From Aphanomyces cochlioides (lineage: Eukaryota > Oomycota > Saprolegniomycetes > Saprolegniales > Verrucalvaceae): DNA of 64,000 bases. The stretch spans positions 248,001 to 312,000 of the forward strand of contig JAHQRK010000010.1 in NCBI GenBank assembly GCA_019828595.1. Direction: 5' to 3'. Below the pieces are notes generated by a model. That model was not told where the DNA came from, searched no databases, and saw nothing but the letters and a program-made list of their open reading frames with translations. Numbering within the stretch: position 1 is the first letter of the stretch; each line of letters starts with the position of its first letter. The translations under genes were made by a program, and so were the position numbers. Below are positions 54,147-64,000 of the stretch, one piece after another.

Positions 54147-54707
54147 ATGCAGCTTGTTGGCTTGGTTGTCGTGATCGCCATGATGCGTGGATGTGCGAGT
54201 CGAGGGGTGTTGACGATCCCCGAGATGGATTTTGTCAAGCCCAGCTTGATGACAGCCCCGACGTATGTGTTTCCAGCCCCGTTTCTCCCTGGCACGTATG
54301 GCGAGGATGTCGTGCGCGACGTGGCTGAGTTTACAGACGCGTTTGCAGCACAGTCAGCGACGCTCAAAGATTTTGTCCTGATGAACGAGAGCAGTGTGTG
54401 CGGCAACACCCGCACGGATCGAAAAAAAATCGCGTTGCCCAAAGATCAAGCGCTCCTGTGGCAAAACCCACCCATGAACTTTTTGTCTCCATGGGGAGTC
54501 GGGCCATGTGAAGTCTGGCTCGACGACACGCGCGTGCTCTACTTGCCCAACTGCAAAGGCAACAACACGAAGACAAGTGGATGGTACATCCAAGTCAACT
54601 GGACAAGTTGTGTTGACGAATGCACGATGGCGTTCTACTTTGTTGAAATCCACTGGCCGCAGTGGCGTGCGTACAAAAACTGCGCCCGCCTCTTTCGTCC
54701 TGCGTAG
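54147..54707 (+). CDS. Small secreted protein, 186 aa
   Basis: Single exon from ATG 54147. Hydrophobic start MQLVGLVVVIAMMRGCASRG suggests a signal peptide. The mature part has Cys at spaced positions (SSVCGNT, VGPCEVW, PNCKGNN, TSCVDECTM, KNCARL), many aromatic residues and two NxT/S sites (NNTKT, NWTS). Likely extracellular, with disulfides. Not a known family to me. The stop at 54707 is followed by more than 600 bp without a gene. Confidence 0.6.
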   Translation: MQLVGLVVVIAMMRGCASRGVLTIPEMDFVKPSLMTAPTYVFPAPFLPGTYGEDVVRDVAEFTDAFAAQSATLKDFVLMNESSVCGNTRTDRKKIALPKDQALLWQNPPMNFLSPWGVGPCEVWLDDTRVLYLPNCKGNNTKTSGWYIQVNWTSCVDECTMAFYFVEIHWPQWRAYKNCARLFRPA

Positions 54708-55352
54708 CTCATGACGTGTCGGCAGCCTCCCAGACAGACTCAAGCATTCTTGATGCCAACTTGTAGCATGCTGTAAGAAGTAATGACATTCAGACTTCCT
54801 TCTGAAGCAGTACTCTTGGATATTCTGTAACTAACCAACCTCATGGTGCTATCATTGATGGGCTTGACGTCCCTGCCTGCAGCCCACAACTGCCCCCCAT
54901 GGAGGGTCTGACTTCTAAAAAAGTTGACTTGGAGTGCAATCTAAATGACAAACGCTGTTGAAGCTCTAGCGATGGCTGCAGGAGCTTTAAACTTTGAATA
55001 AGCCTGCAACTAGATTCTATCGCACGAACGCTCGATGGAGATCGTGGAGGTTCCCCTTCTTGAAGGGTCTCACGCTTGCACTGTCACCTGCGTCGACACG
55101 ACGAAGACTTCCAAGCGCAGTGAACTTGAGTAGACTTTGCAAAGCTAGCCATTACTCGGACATCGCATCAAGGCACAAGGAGTCAATATACAACATACCA
55201 TGGATGCTGTTGAAGATAAACACAAGGGTGAAACAGTCTCGCGTTGTAAATTTAGATTTCCGATGGAGTCGTATCAACACAATGGTCGCAGGTTGATCCA
55301 AGTGCGTCTTCCACGTGTGGAGCAAGGGCAATTCAGAGGTTTTTGTGCGTAG
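54708..55352. other. Intergenic stretch
   Basis: No gene recognised; frames at 54994-55296 (plus) and 55152-55430 (minus) lack domains. Confidence 0.35.
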
Positions 55353-56414
55353 ATGCTCTTCCGAGTGACAGACAAACCAGCTCCACCAGGTCCTCCTGCA
55401 GGAGCAACAACAGGGACGACTTCGAAGCAACCAGAAACAGACTGGCCATCGCCGTCAAACTTGGGGCCACGTTTCAATCTCGTCAAAGGATTGAGGAAAG
55501 TCAAGAAACCACCCGCGCGGATTCCGCCGCTTGATGCAAAGGACCGTCCAAACAATAACAATGCTTCGAGCAATAACAACAATCAGAGCGACGAGAAACC
55601 GATCGACGTCGACCTTGACAACGCACTGAGTTCCGTTTTGAGTGATGTGACGGTCGATGACGTAAGTTTAGCGTTCACGCGATGGCTGTAAAGCGATTTG
55701 ATAGATGGACCGAGTGATCGATGACTTGAAACAATGGCGACAAGAACATGCCAACAAGATCGCCGCCATGCAGATCCACCAAACCACATCAGTAATAACT
55801 CGGCCGCACTCCTTGCTTGAGTTCATCTTCGTGTTGTAGGATGAACCAACCGGCCATGACGATCCAGACGAAAAGAACGACGAGCAAGACGACCACGATG
55901 TGCTCTTGGAGCTGTACGAGCAGGCCAAGAAACGCTGGGGCTCACCAACTGCGGTCAAGTCTTGGAAACCATTGCCCGAGGTAATAAGTTGTCATGATGT
56001 TCCATGAAGATTCGTTGGATGAGGGCGTCCTCGCATCACCGGCACAAGAAGACAAGTTGCAGGAGATTGTAGATGATCATTTGGCCGAAAAGTTGGCAGC
56101 GCTGCGATCGGACGTGTTTCAGCTGCAAGTCGAAGGGCTCCTGCGTGATCGTTGCCGCAAGATGAACCTTCCCACGCTTGATGCGATCAACAACGAGGAC
56201 GACGACTCGGCATTCGACGGTACGACATCCTTGATGCAATGGAGCTCATGACTTTGAGCACAGCACATTTGTTGGAGCTTGAGAGGGGCGTTCAGGTAAA
56301 AAGGGTCATGGGTCAAGTTGACGGTTGGGTTAGACGTATGCCAACGACCTCGATGAGTTGCTCACTCGCCTTGGCACTCTGTCCCCTGGCGAGGACACGT
56401 GTATGACCGAGTAA
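55353..56414 (+). CDS. Unrecognised six-exon gene, 281 aa, helical C-terminal half
   Basis: Exons 55353-55661, 55705-55791, 55840-55980, 56024-56219, 56264-56295, 56334-56414, introns 38-48 bp; the sum is 846 bases. The N-terminal about 80 residues are Pro-, Ser- and Asn-rich and disordered (TDKPAPPGPPAGATTG, poly-Asn near residues 70-80). After that come acidic and helical segments: DRVIDDLKQWRQEHANK, DDHDVLLELYEQAKKRWG, KLQEIVDDHLAEKLAALRSD, and at the end AHLLELERGVQ|TYANDLDELLTRLG. The heptad-like spacing suggests a coiled-coil subunit of a complex. I do not recognise the family. The exon joins are consistent in frame and each intron has GT-AG, so the gene itself is well supported. Confidence 0.7.
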
Positions 56415-57499
56415 AGCGGAGTTGGTCCAGCTGGTTGAAATACAGTAACAGTGTTTCGTTCGCTTGAACAGCATGGATGATCTTGATCTGTCTCCCTGGC
56501 TCACTCACTCCGCTGAGAACTCGGCGACCAATTCTTGAACATGTAATGATGCCGAATCAGTCTCAGCCATCACCGCTCGCTTGCTCATCCATGGCTGACA
56601 TCTCCATCTTCAATGCCTTTACGGAAGGAGCCACCCGTCAAAGGAGCTGCGAAAATCTCGCCATGGATGCGGCATTCCATCAATTCGTCCGTGTAAATAG
56701 TGTATATCCTTGTCCTCTCTCGTCCGCGTCGTCTCTACAACCAGACGTCTCGAACCCTGGCATTTCATTCGGCTAAACAACAATCGATTGCAAGTGTCCC
56801 ATGGGCATTTCTCACCTCTTTCCTCTCTTGCTTCCATCTGCCCCGACGTGGCGAGAGTTGGAGCTTTACGGCGTTTCGCCTCCTTGAGTCTCCACAAGTT
56901 TCACACTGGCAGAAATTCACAAAGTCTACGTAAATCGACTTGACTTGATTTAAATATACCGGGATGATAATTTATCGAATTCCCGCGGCTGAGTTTTCAT
57001 CATCCGCAACTGCACAAAGATCGTCGAACGTCATTATGAGGATTCTCCCCAGTGCGTGCGTGCGTGTATGCTGCCGCATCCATGGAACAAATCTCTCGAG
57101 GAATAGCTAGCTGCCTTTTTCCGTCTTGGGAGCTTTCTTTGCCATGCGATAGATGCACAGTGAGACTGCCTTGTATGAAATGTGGCTTATTGTGTTCTTA
57201 AATGGATTCTGAAAGTGTTTAAAATATTTTTTAAATGCATCAATGAAAGCTCAAGGCGCTGGTTCAACAATACCAAGAAAGATATAACCGCGATGTGTAT
57301 GTGTTTGATCTCGGCGATGTGCGCTGCCGCGTCAACAATCTTTCTCGCGTTCGTCCTTCCTTGCGAAGAAATTCCCTGCCGTCGCTCGACGAAAATGCAA
57401 CGCTGTCAAGGTTGTGGCACTGTTGTTTTTTAAACAGTTGATATGGATTTTAAGAACATAAGACAGAGAAAAAGAATGGTTTAAAGAAAGGTTTAAAGA
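56415..57499. other. 1.1-kb stretch without a recognised gene
   Basis: Several short overlapping frames (56477-56776, 56619-56897 minus, 57182-57433) have no recognisable domain. The right part is AT-rich and probably upstream sequence of the FYVE gene. Confidence 0.35.
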
Positions 57500-58339
57500 A
57501 TGATCTGTTCTCAGCAGTTGGTTCTTGTGGTGTGCAACCCCACTGTGGCACCGGCTATTTCAAGTTGGCATCAACCTGATGGGTCATTTTCTCATTTGCC
57601 CGATTCTTCACACAGCAGCATGGGTGTTTCCGTCGACCGCACTCCTTTCTCCATTGAACTTCCCGGAAGCAGCTACGACAAGAAGACTTCGTGGCAACCG
57701 GACAATGCGAGCAATGCCTGCACAGCGTGCCACATGGAGTTCACCGCGTGGACTCGCCGCCGCCACCATTGCCGCGCTTGCGGTTCGCTCGTGTGTGCGG
57801 AATGCAGCCCCAACATGGTGGCGCTCCCAAACCTTGGTTACACAACGCCAGTTCGCGTGTGTGTTGCCTGCGAACCTAGCAGCCGCCAACGCAAGAGCAG
57901 CGACTCGCTTATCGACGACGCCGACTTATCGACTTTCACGATCGACTGCGTTGAAGACGCATTCGACGAAATTTCAACGCATTCTCGCATGAAGACATCC
58001 CGATACTTTGTCAAGTCAGAAGCGATCAACTGGCTTGTTGATTCGAAATGCGTCGCGACACGATCGGCAGCTGCGCGTCTGTTTCGCCGACTTGTCGCTG
58101 ACGGCATGATTGTCCAAGGCATGGACTCGACGTCGTTTATGGTTAACACTGCCTTGGTTGCCATTGACCGTCGTCCATCATACGACATTGCGCACACGGA
58201 AACCTCCAAGTGCTTGAACTGTGCTCGCTCGTATCTCAAGCGAATGGCTCCTGCAGATGGCTTTTGCAGCATTGACTGCAAGACAAACGCCGTATTTAGC
58301 CGCTCGGATGCACTACGAGCTGAGGCATTGTGTGCCTAG
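57500..58339 (+). CDS. FYVE zinc-finger and DEP-like domain protein, 279 aa
   Basis: Single exon from ATG 57500; a second in-frame Met lies at residue 41. FYVE domain at about residues 65-125: WQPD start, CTACHMEF, the ligand loop RRRHHCRACG, CAECS and VRVCVACE, so all eight zinc ligands are present. FYVE domains bind phosphatidylinositol 3-phosphate on endosomes. Residues about 150-225 look like a DEP fold (SRYFVKSEAINWLVDSKCVA, AAARLFRRLVADGMIVQ). A last Cys group (CLNCARSYL...GFCSIDC) may bind zinc. Large families of FYVE proteins with added domains are typical of oomycetes. Probable role in endosomal trafficking or signalling. Confidence 0.85.
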   Translation: MICSQQLVLVVCNPTVAPAISSWHQPDGSFSHLPDSSHSSMGVSVDRTPFSIELPGSSYDKKTSWQPDNASNACTACHMEFTAWTRRRHHCRACGSLVCAECSPNMVALPNLGYTTPVRVCVACEPSSRQRKSSDSLIDDADLSTFTIDCVEDAFDEISTHSRMKTSRYFVKSEAINWLVDSKCVATRSAAARLFRRLVADGMIVQGMDSTSFMVNTALVAIDRRPSYDIAHTETSKCLNCARSYLKRMAPADGFCSIDCKTNAVFSRSDALRAEALCA

Positions 58340-58608
58340 AGAACCTATGTGTGTCGTTGTCGTCATGTCATGCTTGTGTTCTTGTACCATACCATAACCT
58401 TAATCTATTAACGATCCCCTCCTCTTCAATCTTCTTGCGACGTCCATGGTTGCGCATCCTCCTTGAGAAAAGTCGAGAACAGACTGCACATCAAATTTCA
58501 GGTGAAGGGGTTTCGCTGGTACGAACACATTGGGGTGCAGGGGTTAGTTCAACATAAACATTAAACTGATGGAAAGTTTGCGTTCTACTGATGGTTTTCT
58601 ATTAATGC

Positions 58609-59351
58609 CTACTGAAGCTTCTTGATGCGCCGCTTCAACTCGGCCTTCAATACCTCGATCTCGCGGATCTCTGTGGCAATGACGTCCATATCTCGGTGGC
58701 TTCCACGTTTGAGCTCAAGACGGCTATCTTTTTCTTGCTGGCGCAGCGCTGCGAGCTCCGAGATGAGTTGTTCCTTGGTCAAGACAGGGCGGGCGGGCGA
58801 TGGAGCTCGACTCAACAAGCCGAACACAGGGGAGGTTGTCGCTTTATGATTTGCCATGGGACCAGCAGCAGGCTCAAGTTTTGCCGGTAGTTCGACTGCT
58901 TGCACAGCCTTGTTTTCTTCTGGTTGCGGCTGCTTGACTGTCTCTTCAGTCGCCGCTTTTTGTTCTGCAGCTCCCACAAATTCGTGCTCCTTCGTTTCAG
59001 GTTGACCAAAAAGAGATTTCTTGACATTGTCATAAACAGCAAATTCTACGCTCCTTTTCAAGCAATGAGCATGTGAATCTACGTACCATCTTGTCCCGTG
59101 TAATGGGCATAGACGCCATTTGCAATGACAAGACCAAAGATAGTCCAGTAGAGCTTCATACTGAATGTGACGGGTTGGCCACGGCGATCTGCCCAGTCTG
59201 AACCCATAATACGCGTCGTGAGTGTTTCATCTCTTTGTAGAAAGAGGCTCGTTGGCTTCGTTTCAGGTTTGTCGATCTTGGTCGTTAAACATCGAACATG
59301 GCGAAGCACTCGACCGCCGAGCATGTTGGTCATGCAGTGGTTGTCGATCAT
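58609..59351 (-). CDS. Small protein with one membrane helix and C-terminal coiled coil
   Basis: Two parts: exon 1 from an ATG at 59351 (or 59333/59324) and exon 2 ending at 58609. Exon 1 has an Arg-rich start (MLGGRVLRHVRCLTTKI) that could be a mitochondrial presequence, and one membrane helix (MKLYWTIFGLVIANGVYAHY). Exon 2 has a Glu/Pro/Ala-rich linker and a helix-forming tail (KEQLISELAALRQQEKDSRL, IREIEVLKAELKRRIKKL). The only in-frame splice I can make removes just 29 bases (GTAGAT...AAAG), unusually short, so the join is uncertain. A mitochondrial membrane location is a guess. Confidence 0.5.
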
Positions 59352-59923
59352 GTTTGACAAACCATCGGATAATTATCCGGATGCTCAATGGAAAATGGCG
59401 CGCACTTTCATTTTCGAAAACAACAGCTCGTGAACTGGTAGAAAGGACAACGACAGCTCTGCTTGATCTACAGACACCAAGAGACCAAAGAAAAGGAGGC
59501 CGACATGGTAGGGAAAGAAGAAAAATAGCCTTCGTAGCTCCTTTTTGCCTTTATTTCAGGTCGTGGTGCGGTTTTGATCGTTTACTCGAGGAATATTGTT
59601 CAAGCTCTCAACCGTGGACAAAATTCTTCGATCTTGGCCAGGTTTGAATTCATTGAAGCGACAAATGCGTGGGGTTAAGAACAATCCACGCTTTGCCACT
59701 GATTTTTGGACTCTCAATCCAGTTGAAGTATATCACAAGCGATCCTCGCGAGGAAAGGAGTCTAGCTTTCTGCAGAAATATCTGTAGCAGTGAACGTTCG
59801 GACTCGATGACGAGCTGTAGATCGATATGAGAGCAGACATTCGAGTCAGAAGAGACACTTGAAATTGCATTTGTCGAATGTGACGTTCTGCCCAATCAGA
59901 AGTCGTAATTCAACCAGTTCGCG
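59352..59923. other. Intergenic region between divergent genes
   Basis: No gene recognised; contains upstream regions for both neighbours. Confidence 0.4.
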
Positions 59924-61507
59924 ATGGGAAACAGTAGTCAGAAGCCGAAGCGGAATGCCGATGGTCCATCGCGGACCCGCTCAATGTCTGAAGGAAACCT
60001 TGCATCTCTAGAGAACGTATCAGTATCATCTCGGACTTCGTCGAATCCGCCACCATCTGCACCCCAAAGGAACTCCTTGGCAGCTCCACCCTCTGGAGGA
60101 ATTGAACGCGGCCAAGAGGCAGTCGAAGAGACCAGCCAACAATTGAGCTACTGGTACATGGTCCGTCATGGATATGACCAAATGGTCAATTTGATTATTC
60201 GGCCACCTCGCGCGGAGTACAGCATTGAAGACTTGGGCCCAACGTCATTTCTATTCTGCGGGCAAGAATTTGAAAGGGTGGATTTTGCAATACCAGTGCG
60301 ACGCGAAGGGGTCAAAAATGATCTACTCATTCGCTGCTCGCAATGGCAACGTGCTGTGAGTGATCGTCCCAAGGCTGCCGGCGGTAATCCAGTCCCGCTC
60401 CCATGCGTTATTTATCTCCATGGCAACTCATCGTGTCGCCTCGAAGCACTTTCTATTTTACGATGCGTCTTGTCGACTGGTGCTTCCGTCGTCTCTTTAG
60501 ACTGCATTGGTTGCGGTCTCTCGGATGGCGACTACATCACCCTCGGGTATTATGAACGAGGTATGCTGTTTGATAGTAATAAGCTCCTGTTGACGAGTTG
60601 ACCCAGACGACGTTCAAGCGGTGATTGAATATCTGCGCAGCCAAGGCACGGTCTCTTCGATTGCGTTATGGGGAAGAAGTATGGGCGCCGTCACAGCGCT
60701 TTTGCATGCAGATCGCGACCCATCTATAGCTGGCATTGTTGTAGACAGTGCTTTCGCCAATCTTGACCAGCTGGTTGTCCACTACTCGAAAACCGATTAT
60801 TGAGATCACCATAGGTCCATGAAGTAGTCGAGCATGGTCGCCGGGAAGGATATACAATACCCACGTTTGCCGTCAAGATTGTTATGCGATTTATTCGATC
60901 CAGTGTGTGGAAGCGGGCACACTTTGACCTCAAGGAATTGAGCCCCATCGACCACGTGGACAAATCATTTATTCCTGCGCTTTTTGTCGGTACGTTTTGA
61001 TTTACTATTCAATCTCATTTGTGCAGCTGCCCACAAGGATTCCTTCATCAGACCACACCACAGCGAAGCTCTCTTTGCAAAGGTATTGTCGATTAGTTTC
61101 ACTCGTCATGTGTGTTGCAGTATGCTGGCGATAAGAATTTGATCAAAGTCAGCGGAGATCATAATAGCCCTCGACCACAATACCTATTGGATTCGGTGGG
61201 AATTTTTCTGCAGAGTGTAATGCGCATCGACGAATCTTTGGCATTGCACGATCCATTTGCTGGTGCGACGCTACCATGGGCACATGACAGCGTGGTACGA
61301 CATTGGGACACTTAAATACCTCATGTCCTCATAGCTTCTCGCAAGACTGTTTGAAGCATCCTTTGATCGGGCAATGAATGCTGTTGGCGATGAAGGTGAA
61401 TCGGAACTGCCACAGCTGCCACAAACATCTTGGGCTTGTCGTCTTTGCACATTTATCAATCCTCCTGGATGCACTCATGTACGTTCTGTGATTTATTTCC
61501 GCGATGA
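59924..61507 (+). CDS. Alpha/beta hydrolase, N-myristoylation signal, C-terminal RanBP2-like zinc finger
   Basis: Exons 59924-60560, 60598-60773, 60815-60989, 61027-61082, 61121-61294 and 61335-61507, introns 37-41 bp. Stopping at 61315 instead (no last intron) gives exactly 1239 bases, 412 aa. MGNSSQKP at the start fits N-myristoylation. Hydrolase motifs: YLHGNSSCRLEAL (oxyanion), CIGCGLSDGDY, nucleophile Ser in GRSMGA, Asp in AHKDSFIRPHH, His in SGDHNSPRP. The closest layout is the ABHD17/BEM46 type. Splicing out 61295-61334 continues the protein as LLARLFEASFDRAMNAVG ... SWACRLCTFINPPGCT, the first half of a RanBP2-type finger; the second Cys pair (CTFCDLF) follows one base out of frame at about 61477. 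Confidence 0.75.
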
Positions 61508-61696
61508 CAGGACGGACTATGGTATAGTGTATGGTATGCGAAGCTCTGCACGATCCACAAGAGCCACGGTCAGAAGTCAGTCAGCTCGATTAACTCGATT
61601 ACAAGAGAGAGAATTGGGATGTATTGGGCATTGTTTACTACTATTGCTATTTACGTCGAGACTTTGGGCCTGCAAGGAATCATGAGCAATCAAAAT

Positions 61697-63231
61697 TTAC
61701 AAAATGGCAGTACCTCCTATCGATTTTGTAGGTTTGGTAAGTGGCTGCTGCAACTTGGTCTGCTTTGACATTTTGTATGACACGACGGAGCTCTTGTCAG
61801 ATTGTATCGTGCTGTTACTATTAGCGCCCTGTTTTCGTCCCTTTGCAAGTAGCACGTCATGCTGCTGGTTGGGTTGGCCACGATACAAATTCGGTTTCTT
61901 GGCGGCTTTGGAATTATTCACATCTTGTGGCTTGTTGGGCTTGGCAATCGATGCATTGATGGGTGGGAGCTCATTGATCTATCCAAGCGAGTCTCGAGAT
62001 GATGCATTTGACCATGGCTGTCACCTCATACGCCGTGTTGTCCGATGTGTCACTGGCGGCATCGTCGCCTCCGTTTGCTTTTGCAATCGCAGGCAACGGA
62101 TGATTCATCCGTGGCTTGTCGTCGTCTTTCTTATGGCGGTGCTTGGCAATGCTCGGAATACTGTTTGTAGAGATACCAGGTTGCCTGCAGCCACGAGTCA
62201 TGAAGTCCATCATCCATCAGTAAAATCTCGTACAATTCTTGTGCTTCTTCTAGCTCACGAATTTCTTTGAAGTATTCATGCCGAAGAGCCTCCCTTGCAT
62301 TCATCCGTTTGCTTGGATCATAAACGAGCATCTTGCACATCAAGTCTATTGCTTCTGGCGGCGCATGTGGAATCAACTTGGCTACAAGATGACAACACTG
62401 GAGTAAGCTCGAACCAGCTCATGACGTACCAATGCTTGTGCCTTCTTCAGGGCTAAAGTTGAAGTCTATATGGGCAGCACCTTTGCGACGAAAGATATCG
62501 AGGACTTCAGCACACGGCGTGCCGAGGATTTTGTGAATGCGGTGAATCTGGTCAAGTTCATTCGACCCAGGGAAGAGCGGATACAAGCTCGTGATTTCAA
62601 AGAAGACACAGCCGACGCCCCAGAGATCCATCTCCGGACCATAATAGCCGTCGGTGAGAAGACACTCGGGTGCGCGGTACCACCTCGTACTGATGTATTC
62701 TGTGTAAGGTTGCTTTGAGTAGATGCCACGACACGAGCCAAAGTCGGCGAGTTTGAGGAACTCTTGGTTCTCCACGAGAATGTTTTCAGGCTTGATGTCA
62801 CGGTGGAAGATGCCTTTGTTGTGCATGTGGTCGAGCGATTTCACGAGCTGGTACATGAGCGACCGAATGAGTTCAGGGTTGAGGTAGGTCCGTCGGCCAC
62901 GGATCATTTCGTACAGATTGGCATCCATGAGCTCAAACACCAGCGCGAGACGCCCTATACAAGACATGCAGTCAGTCGAGACGTTCCAACACGGAGAGGA
63001 GGAACCAGAGGGTTGATCGTACAACACTTCTTCAAGCTTGATAATGTGCGGATGCGGCGACAAGCGACGCAGGGCTTGAATTTCGCGCAGATTATTCACC
63101 TGATCAATGCTCTCGAAGTGATTCTTCATGCACTTGATCGCATGAAACTTGTTGTCCTTGACATTCTGCGCCTTGAGCACTTCGGAAAACGTACCCTCGC
63201 CCTTCTTGGACACGAGCCGGTACTTGCGCAT
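61697..63231 (-). CDS. MOK: MOK-type CMGC protein kinase
   Basis: Five exons: 63231-63006, 62954-62430, 62381-62234, 62184-62025, 61978-61697; introns 46-51 bp, sum 1341 bases, 446 aa (human MOK 419). Kinase domain from residue 4: GEGTFSEV loop (11-18), AIK with Lys33, FESIDQVNNLREIQALRRL (the MOK-type C helix), HRDIKPEN, ADFGSC, activation loop with TEY in QPYTEYISTRWYRAPE, then DLWGVGCVFFEI. The C-terminal about 150 residues are basic, Asn/Gln-rich and variable. MOK belongs with MAK and ICK, kinases that regulate cilium length, which suits an organism with flagellate zoospores; that role is inferred from the family. Confidence 0.93.
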
Positions 63232-63846
63232 CCCCCGTCGCTTCTATTTTAAGCCTAGCCAGGCAGCACACCCCATGTGAAACGGAAACAAACCTCGAGA
63301 CAGTTTCACACGCGCCACGACAAACAGGCAACCCGATCAAGACGCCAACTAGATAAAACCTTGGCGCCTCTATCACCAAGCCGAGCAGGCTGCAGCGCAG
63401 TGGAGCCACCCAGTTCTCCCCTGCTCGCTCGTGTGGCTTCCTGTCGACATGACAACATCCTGTCGTCAATCGTACCTCAAGTAAAACACTCGGACAATGG
63501 AGATGCACCACGCCATAGAGATCATTGTGCAGTAGAGCTACCGCTGATTCCTACCGCCTACTTTGCATGGGCGACGGAGCGGTGCTTCGCTCTCGAATCG
63601 AGTCTAGAAGTTTCGACGGGAACATGCCACGTCATGGACCTCTTGCTGGTTGTCGCACTTCAACATCAGAGCTGGCCAATCAAAGGGAAGGATCCTAGCT
63701 GACTAAATCTTTCACTTGGTTTCAGTATTGAAGTACTTGAAAATGATGGTCATTCACCAACATTCTTTTAGACGGGATATTTATATACCGCACTATTTTG
63801 GTTTATTGTCCTGTCGTCATTTGGCAAAAAGAATTATCACCGCAAG
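63232..63846. other. Intergenic region between divergent genes
   Basis: Holds the upstream regions of MOK and the Bax-inhibitor-like gene. No gene recognised. Confidence 0.4.
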
Positions 63847-64000
63847 ATGGATGCGTTCATGAATCACTTTACGACAAAGTCGTTCGACTTTGCCGCGCTC
63901 CTCAAGACCAACGACATCAGCGCATCTGTGCAGAAACATTTGGCCAAGGTATACACAACGCTTACGATCACCGTGCTCGTCGCTGCAGCCGGCGTCCTCG
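63847..64000 (+). CDS. TMBIM6: Bax inhibitor-1 family protein, 5' end only
   Basis: ATG at 63847 opens MDAFMNHFTTKSFDFAALLK, then SVQKHLAKVYTTLTITVLVA and AAGVL, running off the window. The segment with xxHLxKVYxTL followed by the first membrane helix with AAAG is the typical start of Bax inhibitor-1 (TMBIM6) proteins, ER membrane Ca2+ leak/cell-death suppressors with six to seven helices. Only 51 residues are visible, so the symbol is provisional. Confidence 0.7.
   Translation, partial: MDAFMNHFTTKSFDFAALLKTNDISASVQKHLAKVYTTLTITVLVAAAGVL

Noticed and set aside
55981..56009. 29-bp intron in the six-exon gene
   Set aside because: The acceptor at 56023 gives a normal 43-bp intron and keeps the frame.

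Overview
The window looks like nuclear DNA of a saprolegnialean oomycete, most likely Aphanomyces or a close relative. The genes carry very short GT-AG introns (about 37-59 bp), are densely packed, and encode oomycete-type products: a KRE6/SKN1-like beta-glucan protein with an EGF module, a FYVE-DEP protein and secreted Cys-rich proteins. A MOK-family kinase fits a zoospore-forming lineage. Eukaryotic tRNA genes, Helitrons, mariner, pogo and hAT elements rule out a prokaryote. The species assignment is inference.

Region 1 (1-10.2 kb): the 3' end of an unknown gene, a KRE6/SKN1-like gene (857-3239), its truncated second copy (4821-6773) interrupted by a 481-bp hAT-type MITE, and between them a mitochondrial [2Fe-2S] ferredoxin gene whose exons lie on opposite strands. 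AT-rich, mostly empty DNA follows, then a Myb/SANT-like gene.

Region 2 (about 10.7-38.1 kb) is a nest of repeats built on tRNA genes. Its core is a large palindrome carrying tRNA-Leu(CAG) and tRNA-Ser(ACU) genes on both arms. On the left arm the tRNA-Ser unit was amplified to four copies with an exact 183-bp period. A head-to-tail array of three Helitrons (12,852 bp, 13329-26180) sits between units one and two; subtracting it restores the 183-bp period exactly. A plant-type DD39D mariner with an open transposase frame sits inside another copy of the same tRNA gene, and a hAT-type MITE sits in the right palindrome arm. Further right are a 223-bp-arm foldback element, a BED-finger hAT remnant with about 310-bp degenerate repeats, a pogo element inserted into those repeats at a TA, and a second pogo-type pseudogene.

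Region 3 (38-64 kb) is gene-dense. It holds a C2H2 fragment, two multi-pass membrane proteins, UBL3 (prenylated ubiquitin-fold protein) convergent with LTN1/listerin (ribosome quality control E3), DUS2 (tRNA dihydrouridine synthase) divergent from LTN1, two secreted proteins, tRNA-Arg(CCU), an unrecognised six-exon gene, a FYVE-DEP protein, a membrane/coiled-coil protein, an alpha/beta hydrolase with a C-terminal zinc finger, MOK kinase, and the start of a Bax-inhibitor-1 gene at the right edge. For LTN1, DUS2, MOK, the six-exon gene, UBL3, the Myb-like gene and the 299-aa membrane protein, my exon sums are exact multiples of three.
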